Positions 15,135-24,736 of a stretch of 64,000 nucleotides of DNA are shown here, in pieces. Under the pieces are notes generated by a model that saw nothing but the letters and a program-made list of their open reading frames with translations, was not told the origin of the DNA and made no database searches. Origin of the DNA: Cellulomonas edaphi (GTDB taxonomy: Bacteria; Actinomycetota; Actinomycetes; Actinomycetales; Cellulomonadaceae); assembly GCF_030362815.1 (NCBI RefSeq), contig NZ_JAUCGR010000003.1, positions 310,001-374,000 of the forward strand, read 5' to 3'. The position numbers were made by a program, and so were the translations under genes. Every line of letters starts with the position of its first letter. Positions within the stretch are counted from its first letter, which is position 1.

Positions 15135-16343
15135 TCACCCGGTGCCGGGCTCGTCCTGCGGCACGACGGCGAACGGCAGCCGCGTGACGAGCCGGAACCC
15201 CCCGATCGGCGACTCGCCCACCTCGAGCTCCCCGCCGTGCTGCTCGAACCGCGTCTGCAGGCGGGCCAGGCCGCTCAGCGCCGGTTCCGTGCCGGTCGGG
15301 GGCCCGCCGCCGTCGTCGTCGATCGTGACCTCGAGGACCGCGAGCCCCGGGGCGGACCCCGGCGCGACGTCGGCCCGCACGACGATGCGCCGCGCGTCGC
15401 CGTGCTTGAGCGCGTTGGTCACGGCCTCCTCGAGCGCCGAGAGCTCCAGGAGACGCTCGGTGACCGAGAGCTGCGGACGCGTGATCTCGTTGAACCGCTG
15501 GGCCAGCGGACCCAGGTGCAGCTCGGTGGCCACGTGCGCCGGCACGCGCGCGAGCGCGAGCTGGGCCGCGTGGAACAGACCGATGTCCACGCCGGCGGGG
15601 AACAGCGTCTGGCTCAGGCGCCGGACGTCACCCTCGCGCACCTCGTCGAGGCTTGCCGCGAGCCCGCGCACCTGCTCCGCGGCGTCGTCGGCGCCCGCGT
15701 CGGCGACCAGGTCGGCCACGTGGTCCAGCTGCGCCGCGATCACCACGAGGTGCTGCTGGACGCTGCCGTGCAGGAGCTGCGAGACCTCCTGCCGGATCTG
15801 CACCTCCTCCGACTCGAGCTCACCCAGGGCCTGAGCGGCCACCTCGTCCTTCACGCGGCTGCGCCGTCGCGCGTCCACGGCGAGCAGCCCGAGCATGATC
15901 GCCACGACGATCGCGGTCGCGCCGGAGAGGGTCTCGATGACCCACGCCCAGGGCGGTGGCGCGCTGGCTCGCACCCACAGCAGCAGCTGCGTGCGCAGCA
16001 CCCCCGCCGCCAGTGCGATCCCCAGCGTGGCGGCGACGCGGATGGTCCAGCTCCGCCGGGCGAGACCCGCGACGGCCAGGGCGGCGACCGCGACGACCAG
16101 GGGCGCGACGTTGGCCAGCACCACGCCGCCGAACCGCGCGGCCAGCGACACCGATTCCGCACCTGCGGGGAACGGCTCGATGGTCTCCCACACCGCCCAC
16201 TGCGCAATCGACGCGAGCCCGAACTGCGAGAGGACCACCGTGCACACCCCGACCACCAGCACGCCGTCCGACAGCCCGGCGGCCGTGCGCCACCAGCCGA
16301 CCTCCGACCTGCGACGCGAGCGGCCCCCCGTGGCGGCCGTCAC
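15135..16343 (-). CDS. Membrane sensor histidine kinase (NarX/DesK-like, HisKA_3)
   Basis: A 402-residue kinase. The N-terminal ~170 residues hold several hydrophobic helices with almost no extracytoplasmic loop except around residues 40-60. The dimerisation helix carries the phosphoacceptor in VSQLLHGSVQQHLVVIAAQL (His near residue 204). The ATPase domain shows an N box LEEAVTNALKHGDA and a G1-like DDDGGGPP. The GTG at 16343 overlaps the response-regulator stop by 4 bp (GTGA), so the pair is translationally coupled. The signal is unknown; neighbouring sugar genes are on the same strand but separately promoted. Confidence 0.88.
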   Translation of the reverse strand: MTAATGGRSRRRSEVGWWRTAAGLSDGVLVVGVCTVVLSQFGLASIAQWAVWETIEPFPAGAESVSLAARFGGVVLANVAPLVVAVAALAVAGLARRSWTIRVAATLGIALAAGVLRTQLLLWVRASAPPPWAWVIETLSGATAIVVAIMLGLLAVDARRRSRVKDEVAAQALGELESEEVQIRQEVSQLLHGSVQQHLVVIAAQLDHVADLVADAGADDAAEQVRGLAASLDEVREGDVRRLSQTLFPAGVDIGLFHAAQLALARVPAHVATELHLGPLAQRFNEITRPQLSVTERLLELSALEEAVTNALKHGDARRIVVRADVAPGSAPGLAVLEVTIDDDGGGPPTGTEPALSGLARLQTRFEQHGGELEVGESPIGGFRLVTRLPFAVVPQDEPGTG

Positions 16344-16999
16344 GCGGACGCCGTCTCCTGCATGAAGCGCAGGACCGCCGCGACGCGTGGATAAGCCTCC
16401 TTGGAGCTGATCCCCAGCGTCTGGTAGATGGCGAACAGGTGGTTCTGCACCGACCGCTGCGTGATCTCGAGCGTCTCGCCGATGGCGGAGTTGGGCAGTC
16501 CCGTGGCCACGAGCCTCAGCACGGACATCTGGGCGGGCGACAAGGCCTGCAGCTGCGAGTCGGCGCGCGCCACGGCTCGCCTGCTCAGCTCCGGATCGAG
16601 GACCACCTGCCCCTCCGCGGTGCGCTCGATGGCCCTCAGCAGCGTGGCGCGGTCCAGCGACGACCGCTTGGACAGGTAGCTCCACGGTGAGCTCGCCTCG
16701 TTGCGCACCGAGAGCACCAACGGCATCAGGTTGTGGCTCGACAGGAGCAGGATCCGCAGCTCCGGGTCGGCACGCTGCAGGACCACGGACAGCGCCACGC
16801 CGTTGCCGTCTCCCAGGTCGACGTCCATCACCACGACGTCGGCGGTGCCGGGGAGGAGCTCGCGCCGCGCCGTCGTGGCGTCGGGCAGCGCGTGCACCAC
16901 GGTCATGCCCGGGTGCGCCTCGATGATCTCCGTGAGCATCGAGCGCAGCAGGCCCTCATCTTCGACGACAGCCACTCGCAGGATCTTGCGCTTCACCAT
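16340..16999 (-). CDS. NarL/FixJ-type response regulator
   Basis: A 219-residue regulator. The receiver domain starts VAVVEDEGLLRS (acidic pocket), has the phosphorylatable Asp in DVVVMDVDLGDGNG and the conserved Lys in SYLSKRSS. The C-terminal LuxR-type HTH reads SPAQMSVLRLVATGLPNSAI and SVQNHLFAIYQTLGISS. Start ATG at 16999 is preferred because it lies directly before the receiver strand; the frame continues upstream without homology. It precedes its kinase gene. Targets are unknown. Confidence 0.9.
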   Translation of the reverse strand: MVKRKILRVAVVEDEGLLRSMLTEIIEAHPGMTVVHALPDATTARRELLPGTADVVVMDVDLGDGNGVALSVVLQRADPELRILLLSSHNLMPLVLSVRNEASSPWSYLSKRSSLDRATLLRAIERTAEGQVVLDPELSRRAVARADSQLQALSPAQMSVLRLVATGLPNSAIGETLEITQRSVQNHLFAIYQTLGISSKEAYPRVAAVLRFMQETASA

Positions 17000-17294
17000 G
17001 TGTCCCACACCGCCGGCGCATGCTCTCTTGCCTGCCGAGTCTAGCGCCGGGCCCCTGCGTGGTTCCGGAAGCGACGCTCGCGGCGAAGGCATGCAGCAGC
17101 GCCTGGGTGCCGGAGAGTCGGACGGTGCCCGTCTCGGACACCAGGACGTCGCCGCGCTCGATCAGCTCCCCGGCGACGTCAGAGGCGTCGCGATCGGCGG
17201 CCCAGCGGGCGAAGGTCATGAACGGCACCCGGCGGGCCGTGGCGAGGCGGCCGAGGAGGCGCTCGCGCTCGATCTGATCCCGTCTCCTCGTCAT
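16956..17294 (-). CDS. Small hypothetical protein overlapping the response-regulator start
   Basis: A 112-residue ORF, Arg-rich, starting MTRRRDQIERERLLGRLATA. It contains an Ala/Asp-rich helical middle and a basic tail; no family was recognised. Evidence that it is real is limited to a well-placed GGAGGGA about 8 nt before the ATG and the lack of another gene in the region. It overlaps the first 44 bp of the response-regulator gene, so coupling is possible. The last 15 residues may merely be read-through of the regulator's leader. Confidence 0.4.
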   Translation of the reverse strand: MTRRRDQIERERLLGRLATARRVPFMTFARWAADRDASDVAGELIERGDVLVSETGTVRLSGTQALLHAFAASVASGTTQGPGARLGRQESMRRRCGTHGEAQDPASGCRRR

Positions 17295-17451
17295 GCTCGT
17301 CGTCCCTCCGTGCTCCGGTGGTCAGGTTCCGCTGGCCACGCTCCGGCGGCCTCTGGACTCGATCATCGGTGACGGGGTGCGTGCGTCGTGGGCGCGACTG
17401 AGTAGCCCTACTGGCGGCGACCGGGTGAAGACTGCCCGGCCACCGGCGCGG

Positions 17452-17485
17452 ACCGGCTCGTCGGCGGGGAGGCCGACGAGCCGGT
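17452..17485 (-). terminator. 14-bp perfect stem-loop downstream of araA
   Basis: ACCGGCTCGTCGGC (17452-17465) and its exact complement (17472-17485) enclose a 6-nt loop, 12 bp after the araA stop. No T run follows, as is common in high-G+C actinobacteria. Confidence 0.7.
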
Positions 17486-17497
17486 CGCGGGGTCGGC

Positions 17498-19006
17498 TCA
17501 GAAACCCTGAGCCAGCCGGTGGTACGCCTGGTTCCACCGGATCTGGTCGCGGAAGCCGCGCGCGGTCGTCGCGTCGTCGATGACCAGCAGCTCGGACCGC
17601 GTGAGCTCGGCGAAGATCTCGAACGCCTCGACGCCGGCCGCCGTCGACAGCACCGTGTGGTGCGCGCCGCCCGCGGTGAGCCAGGCCTCCGCGCTCGTCG
17701 GGAAGTCCGGCCGCGGCTTCCACACGGCGCGGGCCACCGGGAGGTGCGGCAGCGCCTCCCGCGGCGCGACGACGTCGACGACGTTGGCGGTCAGGCGGAA
17801 GCGCTCGCGCATGTCGGTCAGGGAGACGACCACGCCGACACCGGGGTCCGCGTCGAACACCATCCGCACCGGGTCCTCCTTGCCCCCGATGCCCAGGGGG
17901 TGGATCTCGACCCGCGGGCGGCTGGTGGTCAGCGACGGGCAGATCTCGAGCATGTGCGCACCGAGGATGACCTCGTCGCCCGGCGTCAGGTCGTACGTGT
18001 AGTCCTCCATGAGCGAGGCGCCTCCCGGCAGCCCGGCGCCCATCACCTTGGCGGCCCGGACCAGCACGGCCGTCTTCCAGTCCCCCTCCGCGCCGAAGCC
18101 GTAGCCCTGGGACATCAGGCGCTGCACCGCGAGCCCGGGCAGCTGGCGCAGCTCGCCCAGGTCCTCGAAGTTCGTGGTGAAGGCCCGCGCGCCCAGGTCG
18201 CCCAGGAGGTGGTGCAGAGCCACCTCCTGGCGCGCCGCGTAGCGCAGCGACTCGTGCCGTTCGCCGCCCGCCCGCAGCTCCGGGACCACGTCGTACAGGT
18301 CCTCGTACTCCTTGACCAGCAGGTCCACGTCGCCGTCGGCCACCTGCGCGACCGCGGCGGCGAGGTCGTTGACCCCCCACGTGTTCACCGAGACGCCGAA
18401 CCGGACCTCCGCCTCCGTCTTGTCCCCCTCGGTGACGGCGACGTTGCGCATGTTGTCGCCGAAGCGCGCGAGCCGCAGCGACCGGGTGGCGGCCAGGCCC
18501 GCGGCGGCGCGCACCCATGTGCCCACCCGGCGCGTCACCGCCGGGTTGGTCGCGTGCCCGGCCACCGTCGTCCGGGCGACGCCCATGCGCGAGGCCAGGT
18601 AGGCGTACTCCCGGTCGCCGTGCGCGGCCTGGTTGAGGTTCATGAAGTCGAAGTCGATCTCCGCCCACGGCAGGTCGACGTTCGCCTGCGTGTGCAGGTG
18701 CAGCAGCGGCTTGTCGAGCGCGGACAGGCCCGCGATCCACATCTTGGCGGGGCTGAACGTGTGCATCCAGGTGATCACCCCGAGCACCCGGTCGTCGGAG
18801 TTGGCGTCCAGCATCGCGCGGCGGATCGCGTCCGAGTCCTTGAGCACGGGCTTCCAGACCACCCGGGCGGGGATGTCGTCGGACAGGTCCAGCGTCCGGG
18901 CCACGCCCTGCGACTGCTCGGCCACTTGGCGCAGGGTGTCCTCGCCGTAGAGGTCCTGGCTTCCGGTGAAGAACCAGACCTCGCGGTCGGTGTACGGCTT
19001 GCTCAC
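17498..19006 (-). CDS. araA: L-arabinose isomerase
   Basis: A 502-residue cytosolic Mn-dependent isomerase that converts L-arabinose to L-ribulose. N-terminus [16 protein letters not shown] is characteristic. The active-site residues are visible in [15 protein letters not shown] (Glu), MEDYTYDL (Glu), [11 protein letters not shown] (His) and [11 protein letters not shown] (His), matching the Glu/Glu/His/His set of the E. coli enzyme. Length is that of the family. GTG start at 19006 overlaps the araD stop by 4 bp. It is the last gene of araB-araD-araA. Confidence 0.97.
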   Translation of the reverse strand: MSKPYTDREVWFFTGSQDLYGEDTLRQVAEQSQGVARTLDLSDDIPARVVWKPVLKDSDAIRRAMLDANSDDRVLGVITWMHTFSPAKMWIAGLSALDKPLLHLHTQANVDLPWAEIDFDFMNLNQAAHGDREYAYLASRMGVARTTVAGHATNPAVTRRVGTWVRAAAGLAATRSLRLARFGDNMRNVAVTEGDKTEAEVRFGVSVNTWGVNDLAAAVAQVADGDVDLLVKEYEDLYDVVPELRAGGERHESLRYAARQEVALHHLLGDLGARAFTTNFEDLGELRQLPGLAVQRLMSQGYGFGAEGDWKTAVLVRAAKVMGAGLPGGASLMEDYTYDLTPGDEVILGAHMLEICPSLTTSRPRVEIHPLGIGGKEDPVRMVFDADPGVGVVVSLTDMRERFRLTANVVDVVAPREALPHLPVARAVWKPRPDFPTSAEAWLTAGGAHHTVLSTAAGVEAFEIFAELTRSELLVIDDATTARGFRDQIRWNQAYHRLAQGF

Positions 19007-19728
19007 GCGTGCTTCTCCTCGGGTGTCGGGCCGGCCGCGTTCGTCTCTGACTGGCCGTAGACGTTCTGGTATCGGGCGTACAACGAGTCGATCTGGTCCC
19101 GCGCGATGGGCAGCGGGTCGCCGAGCTGGCGCGCGATGTGCACCGTGCGGGCCACCTCCTCGACCATCACCGCGGCCTTGACGGCCGCCTTCGCGTCGCG
19201 GCCGATGGTGAACGGGCCGTGGTTGCGCATCAGGACGGCCGGGCTGCGCGAGTCGCGCAGCGTCTCGACGATGCCGCGGCCGATCGAGTCGTCGCCGATC
19301 AGCGCGAACGGGCCGATCGGGATGTCGCCGCCGAACTCGTCGGCCATCATCGTCAGCACGCACGGCACCGGCTCCGCGCGCGCGGCCCAGGCCGTGGCGT
19401 AGGTCGAGTGCGTGTGCACCACGCCCCCCACCTCGGGCATGTGCCGGTACACGTAGGCGTGCGCCGCGGTGTCGCTCGAGGGTGCGCGCGTGCCGTCGAC
19501 GAGGTTCCCGTCGAGGTCGCACACCACCATCGCGTCGGGCGTCAGCTCGTCGTAGGTGACCCCCGACGGCTTGATGACGAACAGGTCCGCGCCCGGGACG
19601 CGTTGCGAGACGTTGCCCGCGGTCCACACCACGAGCCCCCACCGGGGCAGCTCGGCGTGCAGCAGCGCGACCACCTCGCGGGTCCGGGCCACCGCGTCGC
19701 GCGCGTGCGCGGGCACCTGCCCGGTCAC
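19003..19728 (-). CDS. araD: L-ribulose-5-phosphate 4-epimerase
   Basis: A 241-residue class II aldolase/adducin-fold enzyme that converts L-ribulose 5-phosphate to D-xylulose 5-phosphate. The Zn-binding His pair lies in [13 protein letters not shown] and a third His in [11 protein letters not shown]. Phosphate-binding GNVSQR and KPSG are intact. The C-terminal ARYQNVYGQ is typical of bacterial AraD. It overlaps araB by 4 bp upstream and araA by 4 bp downstream. Confidence 0.96.
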   Translation of the reverse strand: MTGQVPAHARDAVARTREVVALLHAELPRWGLVVWTAGNVSQRVPGADLFVIKPSGVTYDELTPDAMVVCDLDGNLVDGTRAPSSDTAAHAYVYRHMPEVGGVVHTHSTYATAWAARAEPVPCVLTMMADEFGGDIPIGPFALIGDDSIGRGIVETLRDSRSPAVLMRNHGPFTIGRDAKAAVKAAVMVEEVARTVHIARQLGDPLPIARDQIDSLYARYQNVYGQSETNAAGPTPEEKHA

Positions 19729-21347
19729 AGCGCGTCCGCCGCGGCACGCTCGACCGCGAGGCCGGCCTCGAACCGCTCCAGGAAGCGCGCGAACCCCGCG
19801 ACGTCCCGCTCGGCGGGTTCGACCACGTCGATCCTCGCGTCGGCGAACACGTGCCGCGCCAGGTAGTCACCCAGGTCCAGCCCGGCGGGAGCGTCGAGGA
19901 AGCCCGCGAGCACCGCGATGCCCCAGGCGCCACCCTCGCCCGCCGCGTCGCCGACCGCCACGGGGGTGCCGACGGCCGCCGCGAGCAGGCGCTGCGCGAC
20001 CCCGGCCGTGCGGAACATGCCGCCGTGCGCGTACATCGCGTCGAGCTGGACGCCCTCGTGCGCGAGCACCCGCATGCCCAGGCTGAGCGTGGCGAACGCC
20101 GAGTAGACCTGCGCGCGCGCGAAGTTGGCGAGCGTCAACCGGCTCTCCGGCGTGCGCACCACCAGGGGACGCCCCTGCGCCAGCCCGGTCACTGGCTCGC
20201 CGGCGAGGTAGTTGTAGGCGACCAGGCCGCCGGCGTCGGGCTCGCCCGCGAGCGCCTGCGTCAGCAGCGCGCCGAAGACGGCGTCGGCGTCCGCCGGCTG
20301 CCCCAGCGCGCCCGCGAACTCGCCGAACACCTCGGCCCACGCCCCGAGCTCGCTCGCGCCGTTGTTGCAGTGCACCATCGCCACCAGGTCACCGGCGGGC
20401 GTCGTGACCAGGTCGAGCTCCTCGTGCACCTGGTCCAGCGGCTTCTCCAGCACCACCATCGCGAAGATGCTCGTGCCGACGCTGACGTTCGCGGTGCGGG
20501 GTGCCACCGAGCCGGTCGCCACCATGCCCGTGCCCGCGTCACCCTCCGGCGGGCACAGCGGCGCGCCGGGTTGCAGCCTGCCGGTGGGGTCGAGCAGCGC
20601 CGCCCCCTCGGCCGTGAGGGTGCCGGCCCGCTCGCCCGCGACGAGCACCTCGGGCAGCAGGTCGACGAGCCGTGTCCCGGGCCGCCGCTCGGCGACGAGC
20701 GCGTCGAACCGGGCGAGCATCCGCTCGTCGTACCGGCGCGTGACGGGGTCGACGGGGAACACACCGGACGCGTCACCGACGCCGAGCACGTCGCGCCCGG
20801 TCAGACGGCGGTGGACGTAGCCCGCGAGCGTGGTGACCGAGGCGAGGTGCGGCACGTGCGGCTCGTCGTCGAGGATCGCCTGGTAGAGGTGCGCGACCGA
20901 CCAGCGCAGCGGGATGTTGCAGCCCAGCACCTGGGTCAGCTCGGACGCGGCGCGGCCCGTGCTGGTGTTGCGCCACGTCCGGAACGGCACGAGCAGCTCG
21001 CCGTCGGCGTCGAACGCCAGGTAGCCGTGCATCATCGCGGAGACGCCCATGGCCCGGAACATCGTCGGACGCACGCCGTACCGCCGCTCGCAGTCCGCCA
21101 GCACGGCGGCCACGCACGCGCGCAGGCCGGTCCACACGGCGTCGAGCGAGTAGGTCCAGGTCCCGCCCTCGAGCTGGTTCTCCCACGCATGGCTGCCGCT
21201 CGCGACCGGCTCGGCGCCGCCGACGACGAGGCACGCCTTGATGCGGGTCGAGCCCAGCTCGATCCCGAGCGTCGCGCCGCCCCCTGCGAGGGCTGCTCGG
21301 ATCTCGTCGGGGGACGCCCCCACCCCGACGCCTGGTACCTGGCTCAT
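19725..21347 (-). CDS. araB: FGGY-family carbohydrate kinase, likely ribulokinase
   Basis: A 540-residue kinase with the two ATPase domains of the FGGY family: phosphate-1-like [16 protein letters not shown] near the N-terminus and [11 protein letters not shown] at the start of the second domain. It would phosphorylate L-ribulose between AraA and AraD. It diverges from the E. coli AraB but the operon context leaves little doubt. The start ATG at 21347 follows AAGGGG and lies downstream of the predicted promoter, whereas a longer reading would run through the operator. ATGA-type coupling to araD. Confidence 0.9.
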   Translation of the reverse strand: MSQVPGVGVGASPDEIRAALAGGGATLGIELGSTRIKACLVVGGAEPVASGSHAWENQLEGGTWTYSLDAVWTGLRACVAAVLADCERRYGVRPTMFRAMGVSAMMHGYLAFDADGELLVPFRTWRNTSTGRAASELTQVLGCNIPLRWSVAHLYQAILDDEPHVPHLASVTTLAGYVHRRLTGRDVLGVGDASGVFPVDPVTRRYDERMLARFDALVAERRPGTRLVDLLPEVLVAGERAGTLTAEGAALLDPTGRLQPGAPLCPPEGDAGTGMVATGSVAPRTANVSVGTSIFAMVVLEKPLDQVHEELDLVTTPAGDLVAMVHCNNGASELGAWAEVFGEFAGALGQPADADAVFGALLTQALAGEPDAGGLVAYNYLAGEPVTGLAQGRPLVVRTPESRLTLANFARAQVYSAFATLSLGMRVLAHEGVQLDAMYAHGGMFRTAGVAQRLLAAAVGTPVAVGDAAGEGGAWGIAVLAGFLDAPAGLDLGDYLARHVFADARIDVVEPAERDVAGFARFLERFEAGLAVERAAADAL

Positions 21348-21417
21348 CGCGCCCCTTCGCACGTTCGGCCCGGGACGGCTTCGTCCCGGGGTCGGTCCAC
21401 CTCGCGGGGACTTCTGA

Positions 21418-21447
21418 ATGTTAGCGCTAACACGGCGCACCTGTACA
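21418..21447 (-). promoter_or_regulatory. araBDA promoter with perfect LacI-type operator
   Basis: The perfect palindrome TGTTAGCGCTAACA lies at 21419-21432. On the minus strand TGTACA (21447-21442) and TAACAT (21423-21418) form -35 and -10 elements with an 18-bp spacer, and the operator overlaps spacer and -10. The same arrangement occurs upstream of the sugar ABC operon. The likely repressor is the LacI protein at 22757-23770. Confidence 0.75.
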
Positions 21448-21500
21448 CCACCGGGCAGACGCGTGATCGCGGCGCCATGACCCGACCTCATTCGTCGGGC

Positions 21501-21518
21501 GTCGCCCCGCAGGGCGAC
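21501..21518 (-). terminator. Short stem-loop after the epoxide hydrolase-like gene
   Basis: GTCGCCC (21501-21507) and GGGCGAC (21512-21518) form a perfect 7-bp stem with a 4-nt loop, 14 bp beyond the stop at 21532. Confidence 0.55.
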
Positions 21519-21531
21519 GGACCCCGGCGCG

Positions 21532-22698
21532 CTAGGCCGTCTGCCGGAACGGGCGGAAGAACTCGCGCAGCTCGTGCGCGTACAGCTCGGGCTCCTCGAA
21601 CGGGGCGAAGTGCCCGCCGCGCGGCGGCTCCGTCCACCTGACGACGTGGGCGACACGCTCGGCCCACGCCCGCGGCGGCCGGACCACGTCGCCGCGGAAG
21701 ACGGCGAACCCGGAGGGCACCTCGACCCGCCGCTCCAGCTGCTCGGGAGGGATGGCCGCGTTGGCGTGGTAGGTCCGCATCGAGGAGCCGATGGTCCCGG
21801 CGAGCCAGTACTGCGTCACGTTGGTGAGGATGTCGTCCTTGCTGAACCGGGTCTCGACGTCGCCGTCGCAGTCGCTCCACGCGCGCAGCTTCTCGACGAT
21901 CCAGGCCGCGAGCCCCACGGGCGAGTCCGTCAGGCCGAAGGCGGCGGTCTGCGGCTTGGTGCGCGCGACGGCACCGTAGGCACCCTCGGTCAGGCGCCAC
22001 TGCGCCACCTCACGGAACCAGGCCTGCTCGGGCTCCGTGAGACCTGCGGGCGGGACCGCCCCGGGCAGGCTGGCGTCCGTGCGGTGCACGGCGACCACCC
22101 GGTGCGGGTGGTCCAGGGCGAGGTAGCGGCTCACGTGGCTTCCGAGGTCGCCCCCCGCCGCCCCGAACCGGTGGTACTCGAGCGTCGTCATGAGCTCCGC
22201 CCACAACCCGGCAACCGCGATCGAGTCGAGCGCGGGCTCGCCGGGCCCGTCCGACCAGCCGAACCCGGGCAGGTCGGGGACCACCACGTCGAAGGCGTCC
22301 GCGGGATCGCCGCCGTGGGCACCGGGATCGGTGAGCAGCGAGATCACCTTCTGGTAGCGCCACGACGAGTCCGGCCACCCGTGCGTGAGCACCAGCGGCA
22401 GCACCGGGCCGGTGGGCGCCACGGCCCGGGCGTGCACCACGTGGATGCCGAGCCCGCCGACGCGCGCGCGGAACCGCGGGTGCCGCCACAGCGCGGCCTC
22501 CTGCGCCGGCCAGTCGAACTCCTCGGCCCAGTAGGCGACCAGCTCGCGCAGGTAGTCGACGTCCGCGCCCAGCGACCACCCGACCCCCGCGGGCTGGTCG
22601 GGCCAGCGCGTGGCTCGCAGCCGCCGGCGCAGGTCGTCGAGCGCCGCCGGGTCGTCGAGCGGTCGGAACGGCTCGACGGGAGAGGACCCCTCCGTCAT
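21532..22698 (-). CDS. Epoxide hydrolase-like alpha/beta hydrolase (EHN domain)
   Basis: A 388-residue protein of the juvenile-hormone/microsomal epoxide hydrolase type. An N-terminal EHN region (PFRPLDDPAALDDLRRRL, DVDYLRELVAYWAEEFDW) is followed by an alpha/beta hydrolase core. HGWPDSSWRY gives the oxyanion HGWP motif, FGAAGGDLGSHVSR the nucleophile Asp, and GGHFAPFEEPE the His. The ATG at 22698 is chosen over one 9 bp upstream because TAGTGT stands 7 nt before it. It sits between araB and the lacI-type regulator but has its own leaderless promoter and terminator. Natural substrate unknown. Confidence 0.88.
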   Translation of the reverse strand: MTEGSSPVEPFRPLDDPAALDDLRRRLRATRWPDQPAGVGWSLGADVDYLRELVAYWAEEFDWPAQEAALWRHPRFRARVGGLGIHVVHARAVAPTGPVLPLVLTHGWPDSSWRYQKVISLLTDPGAHGGDPADAFDVVVPDLPGFGWSDGPGEPALDSIAVAGLWAELMTTLEYHRFGAAGGDLGSHVSRYLALDHPHRVVAVHRTDASLPGAVPPAGLTEPEQAWFREVAQWRLTEGAYGAVARTKPQTAAFGLTDSPVGLAAWIVEKLRAWSDCDGDVETRFSKDDILTNVTQYWLAGTIGSSMRTYHANAAIPPEQLERRVEVPSGFAVFRGDVVRPPRAWAERVAHVVRWTEPPRGGHFAPFEEPELYAHELREFFRPFRQTA

Positions 22699-22756
22699 GC
22701 CCGCCACACTAGGGCGCGCACGGTCGCGTCTCGACCCTTCGCGACCGGAGCGGGCC

Positions 22757-23770
22757 TCAGCCGCGCAGCGAGCTGGCGCGCACCACCAGCTCGGGTGGCA
22801 GGAGGCGGTGCTGCCCGGTGGCGCCGTCGAGCACGGCCTTCAGCACGGAGATCGCCAGGCTCCCCAGCTGGCCGAAGTCCTGCCGGACCGTGGTGAGCGG
22901 GGGTGCGTAGTGCGCCGCGCCCGCCTCGTCGTCGAAACCCACGAGCGCCACGTCGGGGCCCACGCGCACGCCGGACTCCCAGAAGGCGTGCGCCAGGCCG
23001 AGGGCCAGCTGGTCGTTGGCGGCGAAGATGGCGCTCGGCAGCCCTTCGGCGACGAGCATCTGCCCCAGCGCGTACCCGTCGTCGGCCTGCCAGCCCGCGA
23101 TGAGCGGCTCCTGGACGACGAGCCCGGCGGCCTCGCACTCGTCGCGCCACCCCGCCAGCCGGTCCTGGGCGTCGAACCAGTCCTGCGGGCCCGCGACGTG
23201 CAGCACGGCCTCGTGGCCCTGGTCCAGGAGGTGACGCGTGGCCAGCCGCCCGCCCATCCGCTGGTCCACGCCCACCAGGTGCACGTGAGCGCTCGTCGGC
23301 ACGTCCGGGGCGGAGGAGATCATGACGACCGGCACGGGCGAGTCGATCCCGGCCACGGCGTGCGCGACCTCGACCGTTGGCGCGATGACCACGATCCCGT
23401 CCACGCCCTGGTCCAGGAAGTGCTCGACCGCGGTGCGCATGGACTCGCCGTCGAACGTCCGCACGGTCGCCACCGAGACGTACCAGCCCGCCTCGCGGGC
23501 CGCCTCCTCGAAGCCGACCAGCGTGCTCGTCGGCCCGTGCAGCGCCGTGGCCGGGGTGACCACGCCGAGCGTGTCCGAACGGCGGGTCACCAGCGCACGC
23601 GCGGCACTGTTGCGCCGGTAGCCGAGCGTGGCGATCGCCTCCATGACGCGGTCGCGGGTCTCCGGCCGCACGCTCGGGTGGCCGTTGAGCACGCGGGAGA
23701 CGGTCTGGTGCGAGACGCCCGCGCGCTGCGCGACGTCGCTCATGGCGGGCGGGCGGGCGGCGGCGTTCAC
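22757..23770 (-). CDS. LacI-family transcriptional repressor, probable L-arabinose regulator
   Basis: A 337-residue LacI/GalR regulator. The N-terminal HTH is DVAQRAGVSHQTVSRVLNG followed by the hinge YRRNSAARALVTRRS. The rest is a periplasmic-binding-protein-like effector domain (LGVVTPATALHGPTST, IFAANDQLALGLAHAFWESG). The HTH recognition region fits the symmetric TGTTAGCGCTAACA operators found before araB and before the sugar ABC operon. LacI-type AraR proteins control arabinose genes in some corynebacteria; this is likely an equivalent. It ends 58 bp upstream of the epoxide hydrolase start and follows proC. Confidence 0.92.
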   Translation of the reverse strand: MNAAARPPAMSDVAQRAGVSHQTVSRVLNGHPSVRPETRDRVMEAIATLGYRRNSAARALVTRRSDTLGVVTPATALHGPTSTLVGFEEAAREAGWYVSVATVRTFDGESMRTAVEHFLDQGVDGIVVIAPTVEVAHAVAGIDSPVPVVMISSAPDVPTSAHVHLVGVDQRMGGRLATRHLLDQGHEAVLHVAGPQDWFDAQDRLAGWRDECEAAGLVVQEPLIAGWQADDGYALGQMLVAEGLPSAIFAANDQLALGLAHAFWESGVRVGPDVALVGFDDEAGAAHYAPPLTTVRQDFGQLGSLAISVLKAVLDGATGQHRLLPPELVVRASSLRG

Positions 23771-23775
23771 GGCGG

Positions 23776-24612
23776 TCAGCCGGCGTACTGCGAGCCGAGC
23801 TCGCGCGACCTGTCCGCGGCGGCCTGGGCGGCCGCGACCACGCCGGCGCGCACGCCGTGCGCGTCGAGCTGCCGCACCGCAGCCACGGTGGTCCCGCCCG
23901 GTGAGGAGACGCGTTCGCGTAGCACCACCGGATGGTCGCCCGACTGCGCGGCGAGCGCGGCCGAGCCCTCCACGGTCGCCACGGCGAGCTGCGTGGCGAG
24001 GTCACGCGGGAGCCCGAGCAGCACGCCCGCCTCGGCCATCGCGTCGATGAGGTAGAACGCGTAGGCGGGTCCCGAGCCGGAGATCGCGGTCACGGCATCG
24101 AGGTCCTTCTCGGCGACGCGCACCACGAGCCCCGTCGCGGCGAGCACCTTCTCGACGAGCACCAGGTGTCCCTCGCCGGCATGCGCGCCGGCGGCGATCG
24201 CCGACGCGCCCTTGCCGACGACAGCCGGCGTGTTGGGCATGACGCGCACCACGGGGGTGCCGCCCGGCAGCCGCTTCTCGTAGAACGCGAGCGGCAGCCC
24301 GGCCGCGACGCTGACGACGAGCGTCCCGCCCCGCAGCGCGGGGGCGATCTCGTCGAGCACGAGACCCACCACCTGCGGCTTGACGGCGATCAGCACCACG
24401 TCGGCGCGCGCTGCCGCGGTCGCGTTGCGGGCACCGGTGCGCACGGAGTAGCGGCCCGCCAGGTCGCCCGCGCGGGCCGCGGACTGCTCGGTCACCTCGA
24501 CCTGGTCCGACGACCAGCCCGACGACAGCAGCGCGGCGACCAGCGTCTCCCCCATCACGCCGCCTCCGAGCACGGCCACCTGCGCGCCGGCCTGCTCCTG
24601 CTGCTCGCTCAT
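23776..24612 (-). CDS. proC: Pyrroline-5-carboxylate reductase
   Basis: A 278-residue enzyme for the last step of proline synthesis. NADPH-binding motif VAVLGGGVMGETLVAAL is at the N-terminus, and VVRVMPNTPAVVGKG and AISGSGPAYAFYLIDAM mark the substrate and dimerisation domains, with SPGGTTVAAV near the C-terminus. All key residues appear intact. ATG at 24612 gives the normal length. It ends 5 bp before the LacI gene, so the regulator may be partly read from the proC transcript. Confidence 0.95.
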   Translation of the reverse strand: MSEQQEQAGAQVAVLGGGVMGETLVAALLSSGWSSDQVEVTEQSAARAGDLAGRYSVRTGARNATAAARADVVLIAVKPQVVGLVLDEIAPALRGGTLVVSVAAGLPLAFYEKRLPGGTPVVRVMPNTPAVVGKGASAIAAGAHAGEGHLVLVEKVLAATGLVVRVAEKDLDAVTAISGSGPAYAFYLIDAMAEAGVLLGLPRDLATQLAVATVEGSAALAAQSGDHPVVLRERVSSPGGTTVAAVRQLDAHGVRAGVVAAAQAAADRSRELGSQYAG

Positions 24613-24736
24613 CGTCGTGCGTCCTTCGGGTCCGGGGAGCACGCCGCGTCGGCGTGCCGACCGCGAGCCTACCGACGCGGAGCCGTGCCCGATCGCGCGC
24701 GTCCCGCTGCGGACCGCCCGACGGTGCCGCGCCGGG

